This document shows, piece by piece, positions 15,780 to 28,095 of a DNA stretch of 64,000 nt. Under the pieces are notes generated by a model. That model was not told the DNA's origin and searched no databases. It saw nothing but the letters and a program-made list of their open reading frames with translations. The DNA comes from Inonotus obliquus (lineage: Eukaryota; Basidiomycota; Agaricomycetes; Hymenochaetales; Hymenochaetaceae): the NCBI GenBank assembly GCA_032164295.1, contig JAJHTX010000002.1:1364001-1428000 (forward strand). Reading direction: 5' to 3'. Position 1 is the first letter of the stretch; the number at the start of each line of letters is the position of its first letter. A program made the translations under genes and the position numbers.

Positions 15780-16610
15780 TTCGATTTTCTTGTGGATATA
15801 CCCTCCCCTTCCTTATTCTAGAGCCGAAGTTAAACATGGACAATGTAGATGGACATAAATATTGCGTATCATTCCTCCCTTCCCTCCTCGTCCCCGCTCT
15901 CTTCCATCCCTCCATTACTCAATTAGCTGCCCCCACCCCACTTCCACCACACTATTCCACTCACCGCATAGCAATTTTCTCACCATCGCACCTAGATTAT
16001 GGTTGCTATACCTGCATAATGACGCTTGCTTTTCTTTATTGAGTCGTATTTGCATGGAACATCCGCTTAGCATAGTCTTTATATAGATAGATAGCCCGAA
16101 ATTACGAGAGTTAGTAGATTCTCCATGTATTCATTGAGAATGCAAAGGTAGTGCCTTTTAGGTGCACAAATCTCCGTACTATCTCCTAATGGGGTGATCG
16201 TTGTTATCTGTCCACCAGTCATTCATACAATCCCAGATTAAAGGGGAGTATCATCGGGAGCAAAAGTCCCACAAGCCTCGTGTTCACCGGGCCCATCGGA
16301 TTCTACTGCAAGCAAGCAGGACGACACGTTCCGTTAGAATACATTACTATTGACACGCTATGGGGGAGTATCAATACACGCAAAGCGTCATAAGGTCGGC
16401 TGCGCCGAAGGGGTGCGACAGCCAGAGCACAAATACATTGGTTATGCACGAAAACCAGAGGACCGGTCTGGCCTCTGAGGAAGAGGAAGCGGAAGAGGAA
16501 AAGGAGAAAATAGGAAATAGAAAGCAAGTGGGAAGACAATGCACTAACTAGTCCGATGAATATCGATTGTCCTGCTTATCCACAAATAGAGGCCACCAAG
16601 GAATGGTTCC
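15780..16610. other. Convergent 3' region between two genes
   Basis: 831 bp between the stop codons of two convergent genes. Pyrimidine-rich at 15880-15970 and purine-rich at 16470-16530. No gene recognised. Confidence 0.5.
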
Positions 16611-17905
16611 TTAGCTATCCGTTTTATCGTGCAACGAAGAATTCAGATCATCCTTTTCTTCCATCTCTACATCATCCGACACCGAGCCTCCCTCTGCGTC
16701 AGCGTCACCATCAGCACGGCCATTTGTAGAGACAGACATGTTATGGCCGTTTGCAGCTAGTGCCGCTTTAGCGACAGTTTCTGCGAAAGAGGCACCGTTG
16801 AGGTTGGGATCAATATGGCCAGGTGCCCCGGGCATAGGGATAGTTCCGAAAGGAGATGGCGCTGTCAGTGGGCGATGAAAGCGAGATCGGAAATCATTAG
16901 GGTCATTTTGTTCGTGCATAGGAGGGGGAACGAAAGTATGCGGCAGAGGAGGATGAGAAGCAGAGGCATTACTAGAAGTCGCCCCATTCTGTTGCGGTTG
17001 TTGTTGCTGCTGAGATTGTTGTTCCGATTGTTGCGGCTGCTCCCCATGTTGTTGCTGCCGCCCTGCGTGGGCTACCTGTTCAGCGTAGTGGAGTCTCCGC
17101 TATGAATAAGTAAACGGCAATGTCAGCTCGGCCGAACAACAAAGGACATCATCCGAAGGCGAGCGGTTCGAATGCTCTCACGCAACGAGACGATACTCAC
17201 AGCATGATCCCACTGATCCCAAGCGGCCGAGAGGATGGGCTCAAAGGAACAAAGTTCCTCGTTCGTCATACTGAGCGATCGTAATAGATGTGCTTTCAAG
17301 AGAGGGGAACACGATAACGATAGCAATACCGTCGAAGCAAACGTTTGGCCACCCGTCTGACCACCGGGGGGCGGATATGGATTCTCAGCATTATTGATTT
17401 CCTGAGGTTGCGTATTGGGCGGTAATACGGGTTGGTATTGCCCATCCGGCTGTAACGCATAATGCACTTCCTCCGGCATCATCCCATTCTCGCCCATCGC
17501 AAGTCCCAGCTCGGCCATTTTCTTCTGCTTTACGAGTGCTCGATGTTTACGTTGCCGTTCCCGAGCGGCAGCGCGTACTTTCTCGCGACGCTCCTCTTCC
17601 TCCTTTGACAGTTGCGGAGGCTCAGCGGGTGGTGGGGGTTGAGGCGGTTGAATGGGCATCGATGGGCCCGGAGCCGTTGGAGGCACATTACTAAGAGTGT
17701 TGAGTGTGTTCCGACGGTCTCGTTCCCGCTTCCGACGCTGTCGTTCGGCCGCTTTGGCACGCTTAGCTGCTATCTTTGGGTCAACACTCTGTTCAGGTTG
17801 GCGACCTCTCTTCCGTGGCGTCGCACTTGAACCATCTGGATGGACCTGACCGACTGGTGCTGAGACGGACTCATATGCATGTTCAAATGTGGTTGTGTTG
17901 TTCAT
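16611..17905 (-). CDS. Basic, Gln-rich nuclear protein with bZIP-like basic stretches (unassigned)
   Basis: Exons 17905-17201 and 17099-16611 give 397 residues. An N-terminal basic stretch (about 30-66, with KRGRQ and AAKRAKAAERQRRKRERDRR) looks like a nuclear localisation or DNA-contact region. A Pro-rich linker follows, then a second charged helical segment (EEERREKVRAAARERQRKHR). The centre has a short hydrophobic motif region around residues 195-235. The second exon encodes a poly-Gln tract (HGEQPQQSEQQSQQQQQPQQ) and an acidic C-terminus. It resembles fungal hypothetical proteins with basic coiled coils, but no leucine heptads follow the basic part, so it is not a clear bZIP factor. Role unknown; chromatin or transcription is a guess from composition. 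Confidence 0.72.
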
Positions 17906-18203
17906 ATTGAATTACGCGGGGAGGGGAAATGTGAGTACGCGTTAGTGACTGAGCGTTACGGGACGTGTTTCAGTGGTTTGGCTAAGGGCGACGAGTGACG
18001 AGGAATAGGGGTCACAAGTGACGGTACAGTGACAACGTGTAAATCACAAAAAAATCCCCTTTTGTTCATAATTGAAACTCCGATTCAATTCAGACCCATT
18101 TACTTGAAGTTAATAATTAGGGGACTCCAGCAAGCTGACGATGGATGTTACAGTCGGCATAATTGGTCCAATGCTAGTCACTGTACGTTATACAACATCT
18201 ATA

Positions 18204-18670
18204 CTACCTGCGCTCGTGAGGCGGTGAAGGAGGTTCAGTAGGCGGCACACCCCACTCTGGAACACCTTTCGGTCGCTCAATCCGCTTGGGCTCCCAATCT
18301 TGGTCTGCAGACGCCTGTAATCGCTGAAGTGCAATGTAAGTACAGTAAATCAAGCAACGGCGAATGTTGACATACAAAGTATTCTTCACGGATGTCAACC
18401 TTCTTCTTGCTCTTCTTCAGACCGAGTTCTTCCTCCCTCGAAAGCTAAATGACTGTAATTAGTCGTTACCATCAAACAACGGAACATATAACGGCTTACA
18501 CCAGAGGTCTTTTGATGCTCAAGATCATAACGAGTCTGCGTGAATGTGGTCAAAGCGAACGAAGCGCCAACGATGATGAGGACGAATGGCACGCCGAAAA
18601 GCAGAGGATTCTTCCGGAGAGAACGATTCAGAGCATCCTGGTGGAGTGGCTTGTTAGGAAAAACAGGCAT
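18204..18670 (-). CDS. COX16: Cytochrome c oxidase assembly protein COX16
   Basis: A mitochondrial inner-membrane protein needed for assembly of complex IV. Exons 18670-18500, 18444-18376 and 18323-18204 give 119 residues, a usual size. It starts MPVFPNKPLHQDALNRSLRK, has one membrane span (LLFGVPFVLIIVGASFAL), then TRYDLEHQKTSG, a Lys-rich segment ending KKVDIREEYF, and the family's WEPKRIERPKGVPEWG block. The acceptor before RLQASAD was preferred over one nine bases later because family members have a residue or two after REEY(F/Y). Divergent from ADE12, with 228 bp between starts. Confidence 0.9.
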
Positions 18671-18898
18671 CTTCGCTGTCTATCGCATTGGAACGTGGAG
18701 GTCGTCAAACCTGACGAGGCGCGTGTCTGTCGTCGGTGTGACGCAAACACGGTGACCAAGGAAGGGACGGCGGCCGGATGAACCCGATATTCTGCGATAG
18801 GTACAACAAAAGTTTCCACCGAGCATTTATTTCACTTCTCGTCCCTCTACATCTACATCCATCATCTCCCTCGGTAACACTTCGGGTTTCTCCCAGCA
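18671..18898. promoter_or_regulatory. Shared divergent promoter region COX16 / ADE12
   Basis: 228 bp between the start codons of two divergent housekeeping genes; both core promoters must lie here or overlap the 5' ends. A pyrimidine-rich run (18832-18880) precedes the ADE12 start. No consensus TATA stands out. Confidence 0.5.
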
Positions 18899-20475
<1,577 letters not shown>

Positions 20476-20595
20476 TAATAGTTCGAAATGCTGCTCATCA
20501 AGCACAATTCCCAGCTGTAGAATAGAATTCGTTTCCGTAGACAAAGCAATGGAATACGTGAAGAAAGAAGTGATGCAAGGGACAGAAAGCAAATA

Positions 20596-23500
20596 CTACG
20601 AAGCAGATACCTCATCCACACGCGTCATCTTCATTACCCCCCTCCCAAACCCAGCAGCAAGTGCACTGAATCCACCGTCCTTAACCTCTGACACAAACAC
20701 ATCATGTTGTCCAGCAAGTCGCTCATTATTTCTCCGAATCTCACGGAGCATACCATGTTGACGCGCACAATTAGGGCACTCTTGCTCGTTCTCTGCGAGG
20801 CACCGTTGATGATAACTATGGTTACACATGAAGTGTACGGTTGGTAAATCGAGTTGCCCGCTACATGCTGAACAGCGTGTTACGTGGAATACGCGTGGAT
20901 GATCGGGATCTGAGAGTTCTGCCACTTGTTTGAGCTTCATGCGCGTTTCTTCACGGTAGGAGTTGACGAGTTGTTGGTCCTACAGGTCCAAGAGAATTAG
21001 TAAGAGCATATAGGACAGACGTATACGACACTGACTGCTTGAATCTCATCCTTGGACTCCCTGATTCGTGTCAATAGCCATTGCTTGACGAGCCCAACAC
21101 TCGTCACATTATTCCTGCTCAGCACCTGGATAACGCTGAGCGGAGGCATGATCTTCTCGCGTTCGATCGTCTCAAGCACTCCTTCCAGCTCTTGTGAGTG
21201 TCTACTGAGCAACTCCGCGCTTGAAGTTAGGAACCGCAGGGCGAGTGGATAGAGTTGATGGTTTTCTGGACCATACTTCTCAAGGGCGCTCAGTACTTGC
21301 GACGAAGCTCCTGGAGCGTGAGACTCTGTTTCTTGAGCCATCCAGAATCGCAGTACGTCTTCATACATCCCAAGCTTCTCCCACAGGAGGACAAGCCCTG
21401 GTGTGAAGTTGCGCGTCGAGCAGAGAATAAGTGCGTGGGTTGAATCGTATGGAAGATCACTCTTTAATAGCGCAAGAGCTTTCGAGTGAAGAGGGCCATC
21501 TTCGCCTTCATTCTCAGAAAGCGTAAGATACAGCTCAAGTAGGGTATTCCAAACTGCGATTTGATCACGTCTGTCTGCTTCTTCGTCTAATGGAGCAGGC
21601 AATCCGTCAATGGGTGACGCTGGGGCTGCTTCATCTGTCGTCTGTCGCCATCGTCGTAACGCGACTGCCTCCAGGAATACAACAAAATCGTCCATGTTGT
21701 CGACAAAATGTGAGAAATACTGCCGTGGAGAAGGTCGCCGTTCTGGTTTTGGTTTAACATTAATGGCCGTTGGGGCAGGGGAAGCAGTGCGAGGTGTATC
21801 GTGAATAGAAGTAGTGCGTCTCGGATGCTGTCGAGGCTCGTCGGTAGGTTTGATGGTAGCTACAGTGGCGGTTGATGGAGAAGGAGGTGCACTGTCGGAG
21901 GCGTTTGCTGCTCGACCGAGGGCAAGATACGATAGATACGACGAAGCAGCGGGTGCACTTTTCTTCGCAGATGGGTCGTCAGGATCAGAGAAATGTGGAC
22001 TGTTTCCTACGCATATGTCGATCAACAGCTGGGTCGTTTCGTCTGGTAGGTTAGCCAGAAGTACGCGTCCGTAACGAGCTAAGTTGTTCTCCGTCTGCTT
22101 TGATTATCAGATATTTCTATTTCAATGGGGTCTTTTCCGCAACGCACCGCATCAGGCTCAAGCCGTCGTAAATAGGCAAGGGCGTCCTTATAATTCGCAG
22201 CATCCTCGACCTGAATTCGCAAGTAATCTTCATGTCGTTTGTACTTCTTCGCAAGATAGCTTGCGTGCTCGAAGTATCCTGCTTGCCGACACACTCGAAT
22301 GGCGGTCTCCAGGTCAAACGGTGGTTCATCACCACTTACGTCGCTATCTGAAGACGGACGTGCTTCGGCTTTGACAAAGCTGTCAAGGCGAGCAACGTCC
22401 TTCAGTTTCGTGTAAGTGTTGAGTAGAAGTGTGGTATGTTCTGAGTTTGCTAGACCTAGTGAGTGAAGGTCTTGGAGATAGGTAACAAGATTGTGAATGC
22501 GTTGTGCATCAAGAAGCTGTATGGCAGCAGTGAGTAGCTGCACTGAGTACAGTAATTTGTCGTCTAACCTTTCGGATAACATAACTGGGCTGCAAATAGC
22601 CAATTGTCTTGATGTACTGATGCATGGCGCCATCGTAGTCTCCCTTTGTGTACAGATGATCACCGTATTGACGGTGAATATCTGCAACGCTCGACTCATC
22701 AAGTCCTTGCGTCTTGGCAAGATTCAAGGCGAGCAGGTACAAATTTTTCCGATAGAGCATTTCTAACTTCTCCGGCGTGGATTTCTCTTCCAGACACCAT
22801 AGCTGAAATATGCATCAGTATCAGATTGCACCTTCATAAAAGCAAGTGACAAACTTTGCCGTCATTGGTTAAAACGAATATCTGGCCCCACTCAGATATG
22901 ATGGCACGTACACCCTCGACAAATGTGCCGGAATGAGCAACAAACTTATTTTCCAGGTCAAAGACAGTGACCTTTGAGACGTCCGTCCGATCAGGTAATG
23001 GATTTCTTGCGACAAAGTTTCTGACGGTAGCAGAAGTTGATGCTGCTGACGGAAAAAAGGGCGGAGAAACAATGACTAGGTAATTTAGGTGCGTATGGAT
23101 CGATGATTTGTGACCTGCGCATTCAAAGCTTGAGATCGATTTGGTCGGTAGATTCTTTGGTGGCTCACCCTCATATGCGACTGATGCACCTCTGCCTTCT
23201 GTTCCATACACGTAAATGGCTTCATCTCGAGCGACGACCAAGTCTCTCGCTCGCCAGTCCATTTCAGCACACCCAAGCGCAGCACCTACCTCGTCAACAA
23301 CGCGAGGACCTGCGCTACTACCTTTTCCGGAGACCTGGAAACAAAGGACACGATTCGTGGTCGTAGCGAATAGATACAAATGAGGTGATTCCTCCGCCTG
23401 AGCACCGGGTTCGCGAAAACCAAGTCCTGTTATTGGTTCAGCTGGCGTTTCGAGTAACGTACGTGCCTTCGGAAGCGCAGAAAGGGATGCTGAGCTGGAG

Positions 23501-24168
23501 AGTGATTGGTCGAGATGTCGATAGAGGAGAACGGTGCCGTCCGCGAGTCCAATGGCAAGATGCGAGAGCGAAGTAGATAATGCTATGCTCGACACCTAGA
23601 TTACCGTCAGAAGCCATTCACAGAATCGCTGCGTGTACTTACAGGGTGCGGTCGAGTACCATGTTGTATTTTCACGGAGCGCAACAGAGACGGCTCCCCA
23701 GTTTTCTTGTCCATTTTTCCGAGATCCCAGATCTTGAGTAGCGGTGAAGGAACATTCTCTTCCTCCTAATTGAAGTATTAGACACATATCGTGTGCATAT
23801 GGTTAAGTCACTTACCCCTATGGTGACCAGAACGCCCTTCCTGTCAACCATATGTGTTACTCTGCCTCCCACATGCGCTACCCAACTCCTAGTGGACTCG
23901 AATTCCTTGTTGAGTATATGTATATTCCCATATATATCGGCGAGAAGCACCCCTGCTTTGGATGAAGAGATGACAGAGACTTCAGGGGTGTTCTTGAATA
24001 TTTCCGGAGGACTGGCCAAGTCGTGCGCGTCCTTCACTGGCGATGCTTCGAAGAACGGAAAGTGCTTCCACTATAAATCCAATACTTCGCAAAAGGTTTC
24101 CTGAGCGAAAAGACTGCACATACCGCCGGAGCAGCATTGACCGTGCCGGTCAGTGTAGCTGCTGACAT
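20596..24168 (-). CDS. VPS11: Vacuolar sorting protein VPS11 (class C core Vps, RING E3-like)
   Basis: Core subunit of HOPS/CORVET tethering complexes at endosome and vacuole. Exons 24168-24124, 24070-23816, 23765-23643, 23595-23169, 23114-22855, 22802-22569, 22516-22148, 22094-21036 and 20979-20596 give about 1,051 residues. The N-terminal half is a beta-propeller (DLASPPEIFKNTPEVS, ADIYGNIHILN, KSSIHTHLNYLVIVSPPFF). The middle is an alpha-solenoid (EMLYRKNLYLLALNLAKTQ, YGDHLYTKGDYDGAMHQYIK, HASYLAKKYKRHEDYLRIQ). The C-terminus has a RING-like finger, RCSACSGQLDLPTVHFMCNH...C...CPNC. A stop-free 54-nt intron (23168-23115) was inferred, because removing it restores the conserved YEG-HKSS junction. 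A Pro/Ser/Thr-rich insert of about 90 residues sits in the solenoid around exon 8. Confidence 0.93.
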
Positions 24169-24465
24169 GTTTGTCTTCACGACGCTGAGTTCTCCTAATC
24201 AATAACTTCAAGAGTGTTGGCTACGTAGTACCGCAATAACATTCAATGACTCGGATTCAACGCGTTCCGTCCGTGCACATGCCATTAGCACGGATCACGT
24301 GAAGACAAAGATCTGACCACTTGCCTAAAATGTAGAAAGGGAAGGAGAAAAGCCACCATATAATTACATCATCGATCTTCATCATGTACTATACTGCGCA
24401 GTTGAAGTTCACTGCACTCTTGCCACGACTACATACTTCATCACCTCACACTCCTCATCCTCAAA
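24169..24465. promoter_or_regulatory. Divergent intergenic region VPS11 / Rossmann oxidoreductase
   Basis: 297 bp between divergent starts; it should contain both promoters. ATATAATTACATCATCG lies about 100 nt before the downstream ATG. No specific operator recognised. Confidence 0.4.
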
Positions 24466-25116
24466 ATGCATATACTCGTCCTTGGAGGTACAGGAGCAAT
24501 TGGAAAGCTCATGATCCATGACCTTCTTGAAGCCTCCCACACAATCGTTGTCTACGTTCGCTCGAAAGAGAAACTGCCTGACGATATCGCCTCCCATTCG
24601 AACGTCAAAGTTATCGAAGGGGAACTTAGTGATGCCGCTAAAATATCCGGCGCTCTCGAAGGTGTTGAAGCGGTGGTTTCTTCCATCGGGCCTTCATACA
24701 ACAACCCTCCAGGCAACCCAATTGCGAAAGGCTATTCCGTCCTCATTAAAGCGATGCGCGATGCCGGCATTAAGCGATTCATTGCTCTAGGGACAGCCTC
24801 AATCACGGACGAGAACGATAAGAGGGACAGTGTATTTTGGACAGCCGTTCAAGCAGTAAAGTTCGGCTCACGCCATGCCTATTCAGACATCGTCGCGGTG
24901 GGAGAAGTAATCCGCAAGGAAGGTGCAGATATTGATTGGACAATTGCGCGGGTTCCGTTTCTTACAAACGGCGAGACTAGCGAGTACCAGCTAGGATATC
25001 TTGGGGACGGGAAGCGGACTACGACGTTGACGCGCAAAGGCTTTTCGGCGTTCATTGTTGACGAACTGCGGTATAACGAATGGATCAAGAAGGCACCATT
25101 TTTGTCTGTTCCCTGA
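24466..25116 (+). CDS. NAD(P)-binding Rossmann oxidoreductase (atypical SDR, flavin-reductase/NmrA-like)
   Basis: One exon, 216 residues. The N-terminus MHILVLGGTGAIGK is a GxxGxxG dinucleotide-binding loop, followed by a basic residue after beta-2 (YVRSKEKL), which suggests NADP(H). VVSSIGPSYNNPPGNP and RFIALGTASITDE fit the atypical SDR group that includes biliverdin reductase B-like and NmrA-like proteins. There is no Tyr-x-x-x-Lys classical SDR site. DWTIARVPFLTNG is typical of the group near the substrate lobe. Substrate unknown. It stands alone, with no obvious pathway partner in its neighbours. Confidence 0.85.
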   Translation: MHILVLGGTGAIGKLMIHDLLEASHTIVVYVRSKEKLPDDIASHSNVKVIEGELSDAAKISGALEGVEAVVSSIGPSYNNPPGNPIAKGYSVLIKAMRDAGIKRFIALGTASITDENDKRDSVFWTAVQAVKFGSRHAYSDIVAVGEVIRKEGADIDWTIARVPFLTNGETSEYQLGYLGDGKRTTTLTRKGFSAFIVDELRYNEWIKKAPFLSVP

Positions 25117-25602
25117 ATCATGAACCCATACCTCTTCCGTGTATTCTAGAGCATGGCTTTCTTTAAAATTCTTATGCTGTCTTCACCAATTTCCTCAGTC
25201 GTTCTCAATACCCCAAGCCGAATCTTCTCACGCATGTATTTGTCTCGTACCAGCGTATTATGTAATCGACCACTATATTGACTTACTTTGGATTAACGGC
25301 ATTTCGCTGTGTTTAAGGTGAAGCATCAACATTCGAGGGCTTCAATAAACAATTAGCTAACTTCTCTGCTTCAGATCTGCTGTGCACGGCTCCCTTACCA
25401 TCTATTCAAGTCGTCTTTGTAGAAGAGAAGCTCTCGAAAACGCTCTCCTGTCAGCTTGTTCCGTATATCAAGAAACTCACTGATACATGCTTTAGCCTCG
25501 TCGCTGACTCGTGCCGCTATAAAGCTCCTTGCGTCCCCCTTCTCCACACACACGACCTTCTTGAATCATCGCATCGACCTCAGTGTGAATTCACCCCAAG
25601 CA
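25117..25602. other. Spacer before the first BTB gene
   Basis: 486 bp with no recognised coding sequence. The chosen BTB start is at 25603; an open frame in another register covers 25456-25602 but does not add BTB homology. Confidence 0.4.
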
Positions 25603-26575
25603 ATGATTAACGAAACCCAGTCTGCTGAGGATGCCAGCGTCATGTCGACTCTCGTAGATGGCGAAACGACTATCCCTCAGAAGGTCAGAGATGACCAGTT
25701 TTACTTTAGTTTCCTGACATTCGAGGTGACTGCCAACTATTTATCAACCCCTGCGACAAGGTCTGACTTTGTTATTATTAGGTCGAGGGTGTCCTGTTTA
25801 GGGTCCCTCGCCATCCATTCGAGAAAGAGTCGGAGGTCTTCAAGGACATGTTCACCTTGCCTGTTGCGTCGGATCATGGAAGCTCCGACGAAACCCCGAT
25901 AGCCCTACATGGCGTAGGTGTCAAGCATTTTCGAGCATTTCTTAGAGTGCTCTTTGACCCGTTCGTGAAGTATATTAGCCTCGGATTTTCTTGGTGTTAA
26001 TAGTGCCCTGGTTAATTGACCACAGCACCCACGGTACTCAAGACAATCTGAGCAAGGATGAGTGGAGTTCCGTACTACACCTCGCTCACATGTGGAGTTG
26101 CAACAGATTATTCGCACTCGCGGTTAGCATGCTTGATATCCTCGACGTTGACCCAATTTCCAAAGTCACTATGGCGAAGGCATACAACATAACAGACTGG
26201 TTGCGACCTGCTTACTTCAGTCTCATCACGCGAACGGAACCACTGACGCTGGAGGATGCGAACGAACTAGGCATGGAATGCACGATGAAGCTGGGAGAGA
26301 TACGAGAGTCACGTTATCGGTGGGTTATCGATGAACTGGAAGCAAATCGGGCCCAGTCTTCCCAGTCGTACGGCAATCACAGTAAGAAGAAAGGAGCGAA
26401 GAAGACTATTCCCCTGCGTTCTCGGTCTCCAGTCAACGTCGCAAGTATCACGAAGGATCTTGAGGGTGATGTAAAGCATGCGATTGCAGCGACCTTTGAT
26501 CTAGTGGAATCTCGGAATGTCGAAAATTCTGATCTTAAGCCTGTTCCTGCATACGCCATTGCCTCACCTTTTTGA
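25603..26575 (+). CDS. BTB/POZ-domain protein, tandem copy 1
   Basis: Exons 25603-25725, 25782-25960 and 26026-26575 give 283 residues. The BTB domain runs about 30-190. It opens with DDQFYFSFLTFEVEGVLFRV and continues with PRHPFEKESEVFKDMFTLP, the pattern of the mushroom-expanded BTB family. It goes on with LHGVGVKHFRAFLRVLFDP and THGTQDNLSKDEWSSVL after a 65-nt intron whose donor is GTTCGT. The C-terminal half (WLRPAYFSLITRTEPLTLEDANELG) is a family-specific helical part, not a Kelch or zinc-finger domain. A Ser/Lys-rich linker follows. Role unknown; BTB domains mediate dimerisation or cullin-3 adaptor binding, so ubiquitin-ligase adaptor function is possible. Confidence 0.8.
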
Positions 26576-26809
26576 CCGGCTTGCACGTGTATATAATTGC
26601 GGCAAACCTTCTTGTATCCGCGTCGTCTTGATGATTCCTGCCAGCCATCTCTTTCAAATGATTACTTCCTTTCCAAAATCAGCAAAATTAGGCGGCCTTG
26701 CTCCTAGAACGTGTAGCGCTCTGACTTCTTTGGGTTCCCAGATACCTCACTGAAAAGGCGTGCTAATAGACGCCCGGTGCTTCACCATCCTTATTCTCTA
26801 TCCATCACC

Positions 26810-27776
26810 ATGACTCGTCGAACAAACGGCTCTGCGAGTGCATTTACTGCGGGTACTAGACCTGAAACTAAGAAACGAGACGAAGAATTCTACATCAGTC
26901 TCATTACATTCGAGGTAAGATTTTTTACCTTCAATTCTCAAAAGGAACCAACCAACTTGAGATATATGCAGGTGGAGGATAGCTATTCCGGGTCCCTCGG
27001 CGTCCATTCGAGACAGAATCAGAAGTATTCAGGGATATGTTCGCATTGCCTCCGGCGGATGGTTCAACGACCACCGAGGGTAGTAACGACGAGAAACCCT
27101 TGATTTTGCACGGAATAGCTGCAAGCGACTTTCGTGCGTTACTGAAAGCTCTCATGACACCGTAAGTATCAATTTGAGAGAGCTAGTCCTCATATGACTC
27201 ACGAAATGTCTCCGTATATACGCATATCTCAGTGCGTACGGCACACAAGTCGAGTTGACCGTATCAGAATGGATCTCTGTCCTGCGCCTCGCACAACTCT
27301 GGAACTTCGATAACCTCCTCGAAGCCTCCATAAACGTACTGGAGAAGTTAAACATCGAGTCGGCTATGAAGATTATGCTAGCGAAGAAATACCAAGTAAC
27401 GAAGTGGCTTAGACCGAGTTATTTCGAGCTTGTGATGAGGTTGAAAGCACTGACGTTAGATGAGGTGGATTTACTTGGTACGGAGTGCGTTTTGAAACTG
27501 GCGCAGTTGCGAGAGTTGCGTTACAAGCGGATTGCGCAGGGGACAGAGTCGGAACCCCCGTTACCATATTGTATCTACCGTGGCTGTCCAGCCTCATACA
27601 GCGACGACTTCAAAGAAGACTTTGACGCGCCAACGGCAGGCAAAGGGAAGATGGTATTAGCCGAAGAGATCGGTTTAGACACAAACTTTTATCGCGACGT
27701 TGTTACAGTAGAGTACGCTGAACGACTACAATGTGCTATGCATGATGCCATCACCGACGCCTTTGGTCTAGATTAG
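26810..27776 (+). CDS. BTB/POZ-domain protein, tandem copy 2 (shifted splice acceptor)
   Basis: Exons 26810-26914, 26983-27161 and 27233-27776 give 275 residues. The protein is clearly a paralogue of the gene 230 bp upstream: DEEFYISLITFE, then LFRVPRRPFETESEVFRDMF, then ALMTPAYGTQVELTVSEW and WLRPSYFELVMRLKALTLDE. The intron positions are shared. At the first acceptor the expected site (26971) leads into GTG GAG GAT AGC and then out of frame. Only the next AG, at 26981-26982, keeps the frame, and this deletes the conserved VED/VEG triplet present in copy 1. So either the locus adapted by using a cryptic acceptor or the gene is slightly damaged. The rest of the frame is intact for 180 codons. 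Confidence 0.72.
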
Positions 27777-28095
27777 TCACGTCACAGTGATCTATAGTAT
27801 AGCATTCTTTCTTCTTATGCTTATACGTCACCCTATTTCAAGAATGGGATCTGTTTTCGTCGATTACGATCGAGTTGTGGCTGTATCTACAATATGCTTG
27901 TTAGTTTCAAAGGCAGACAATTTTTATCTAAGCGAAAAGATTGTCCTACACCGCACATCCAGAAAGTTCGGAGAAAAATATTCAAAGTTGGTTCTCAAGT
28001 TCCTAGTTATAGTAGAATAGATAGGATACTTTAGGATAGGATATACAATTAACTCAATAACTACACTAATCCACTAATGCGAAAAAAAAATCAAA
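27777..28095. other. Convergent 3' region
   Basis: 319 bp, AT-rich, between the stop codons of BTB2 (+) and the CCCH-ankyrin-AAA+ gene (-). It should hold both 3' UTRs; A-rich runs at 28080-28095 (poly-A) and tandem short TAGGATA repeats near 28020-28045. Confidence 0.45.

Noticed and set aside
26810..27776. BTB copy 2 as a pseudogene
   Set aside because: A downstream acceptor restores the frame and the remaining 240 codons are intact and conserved.
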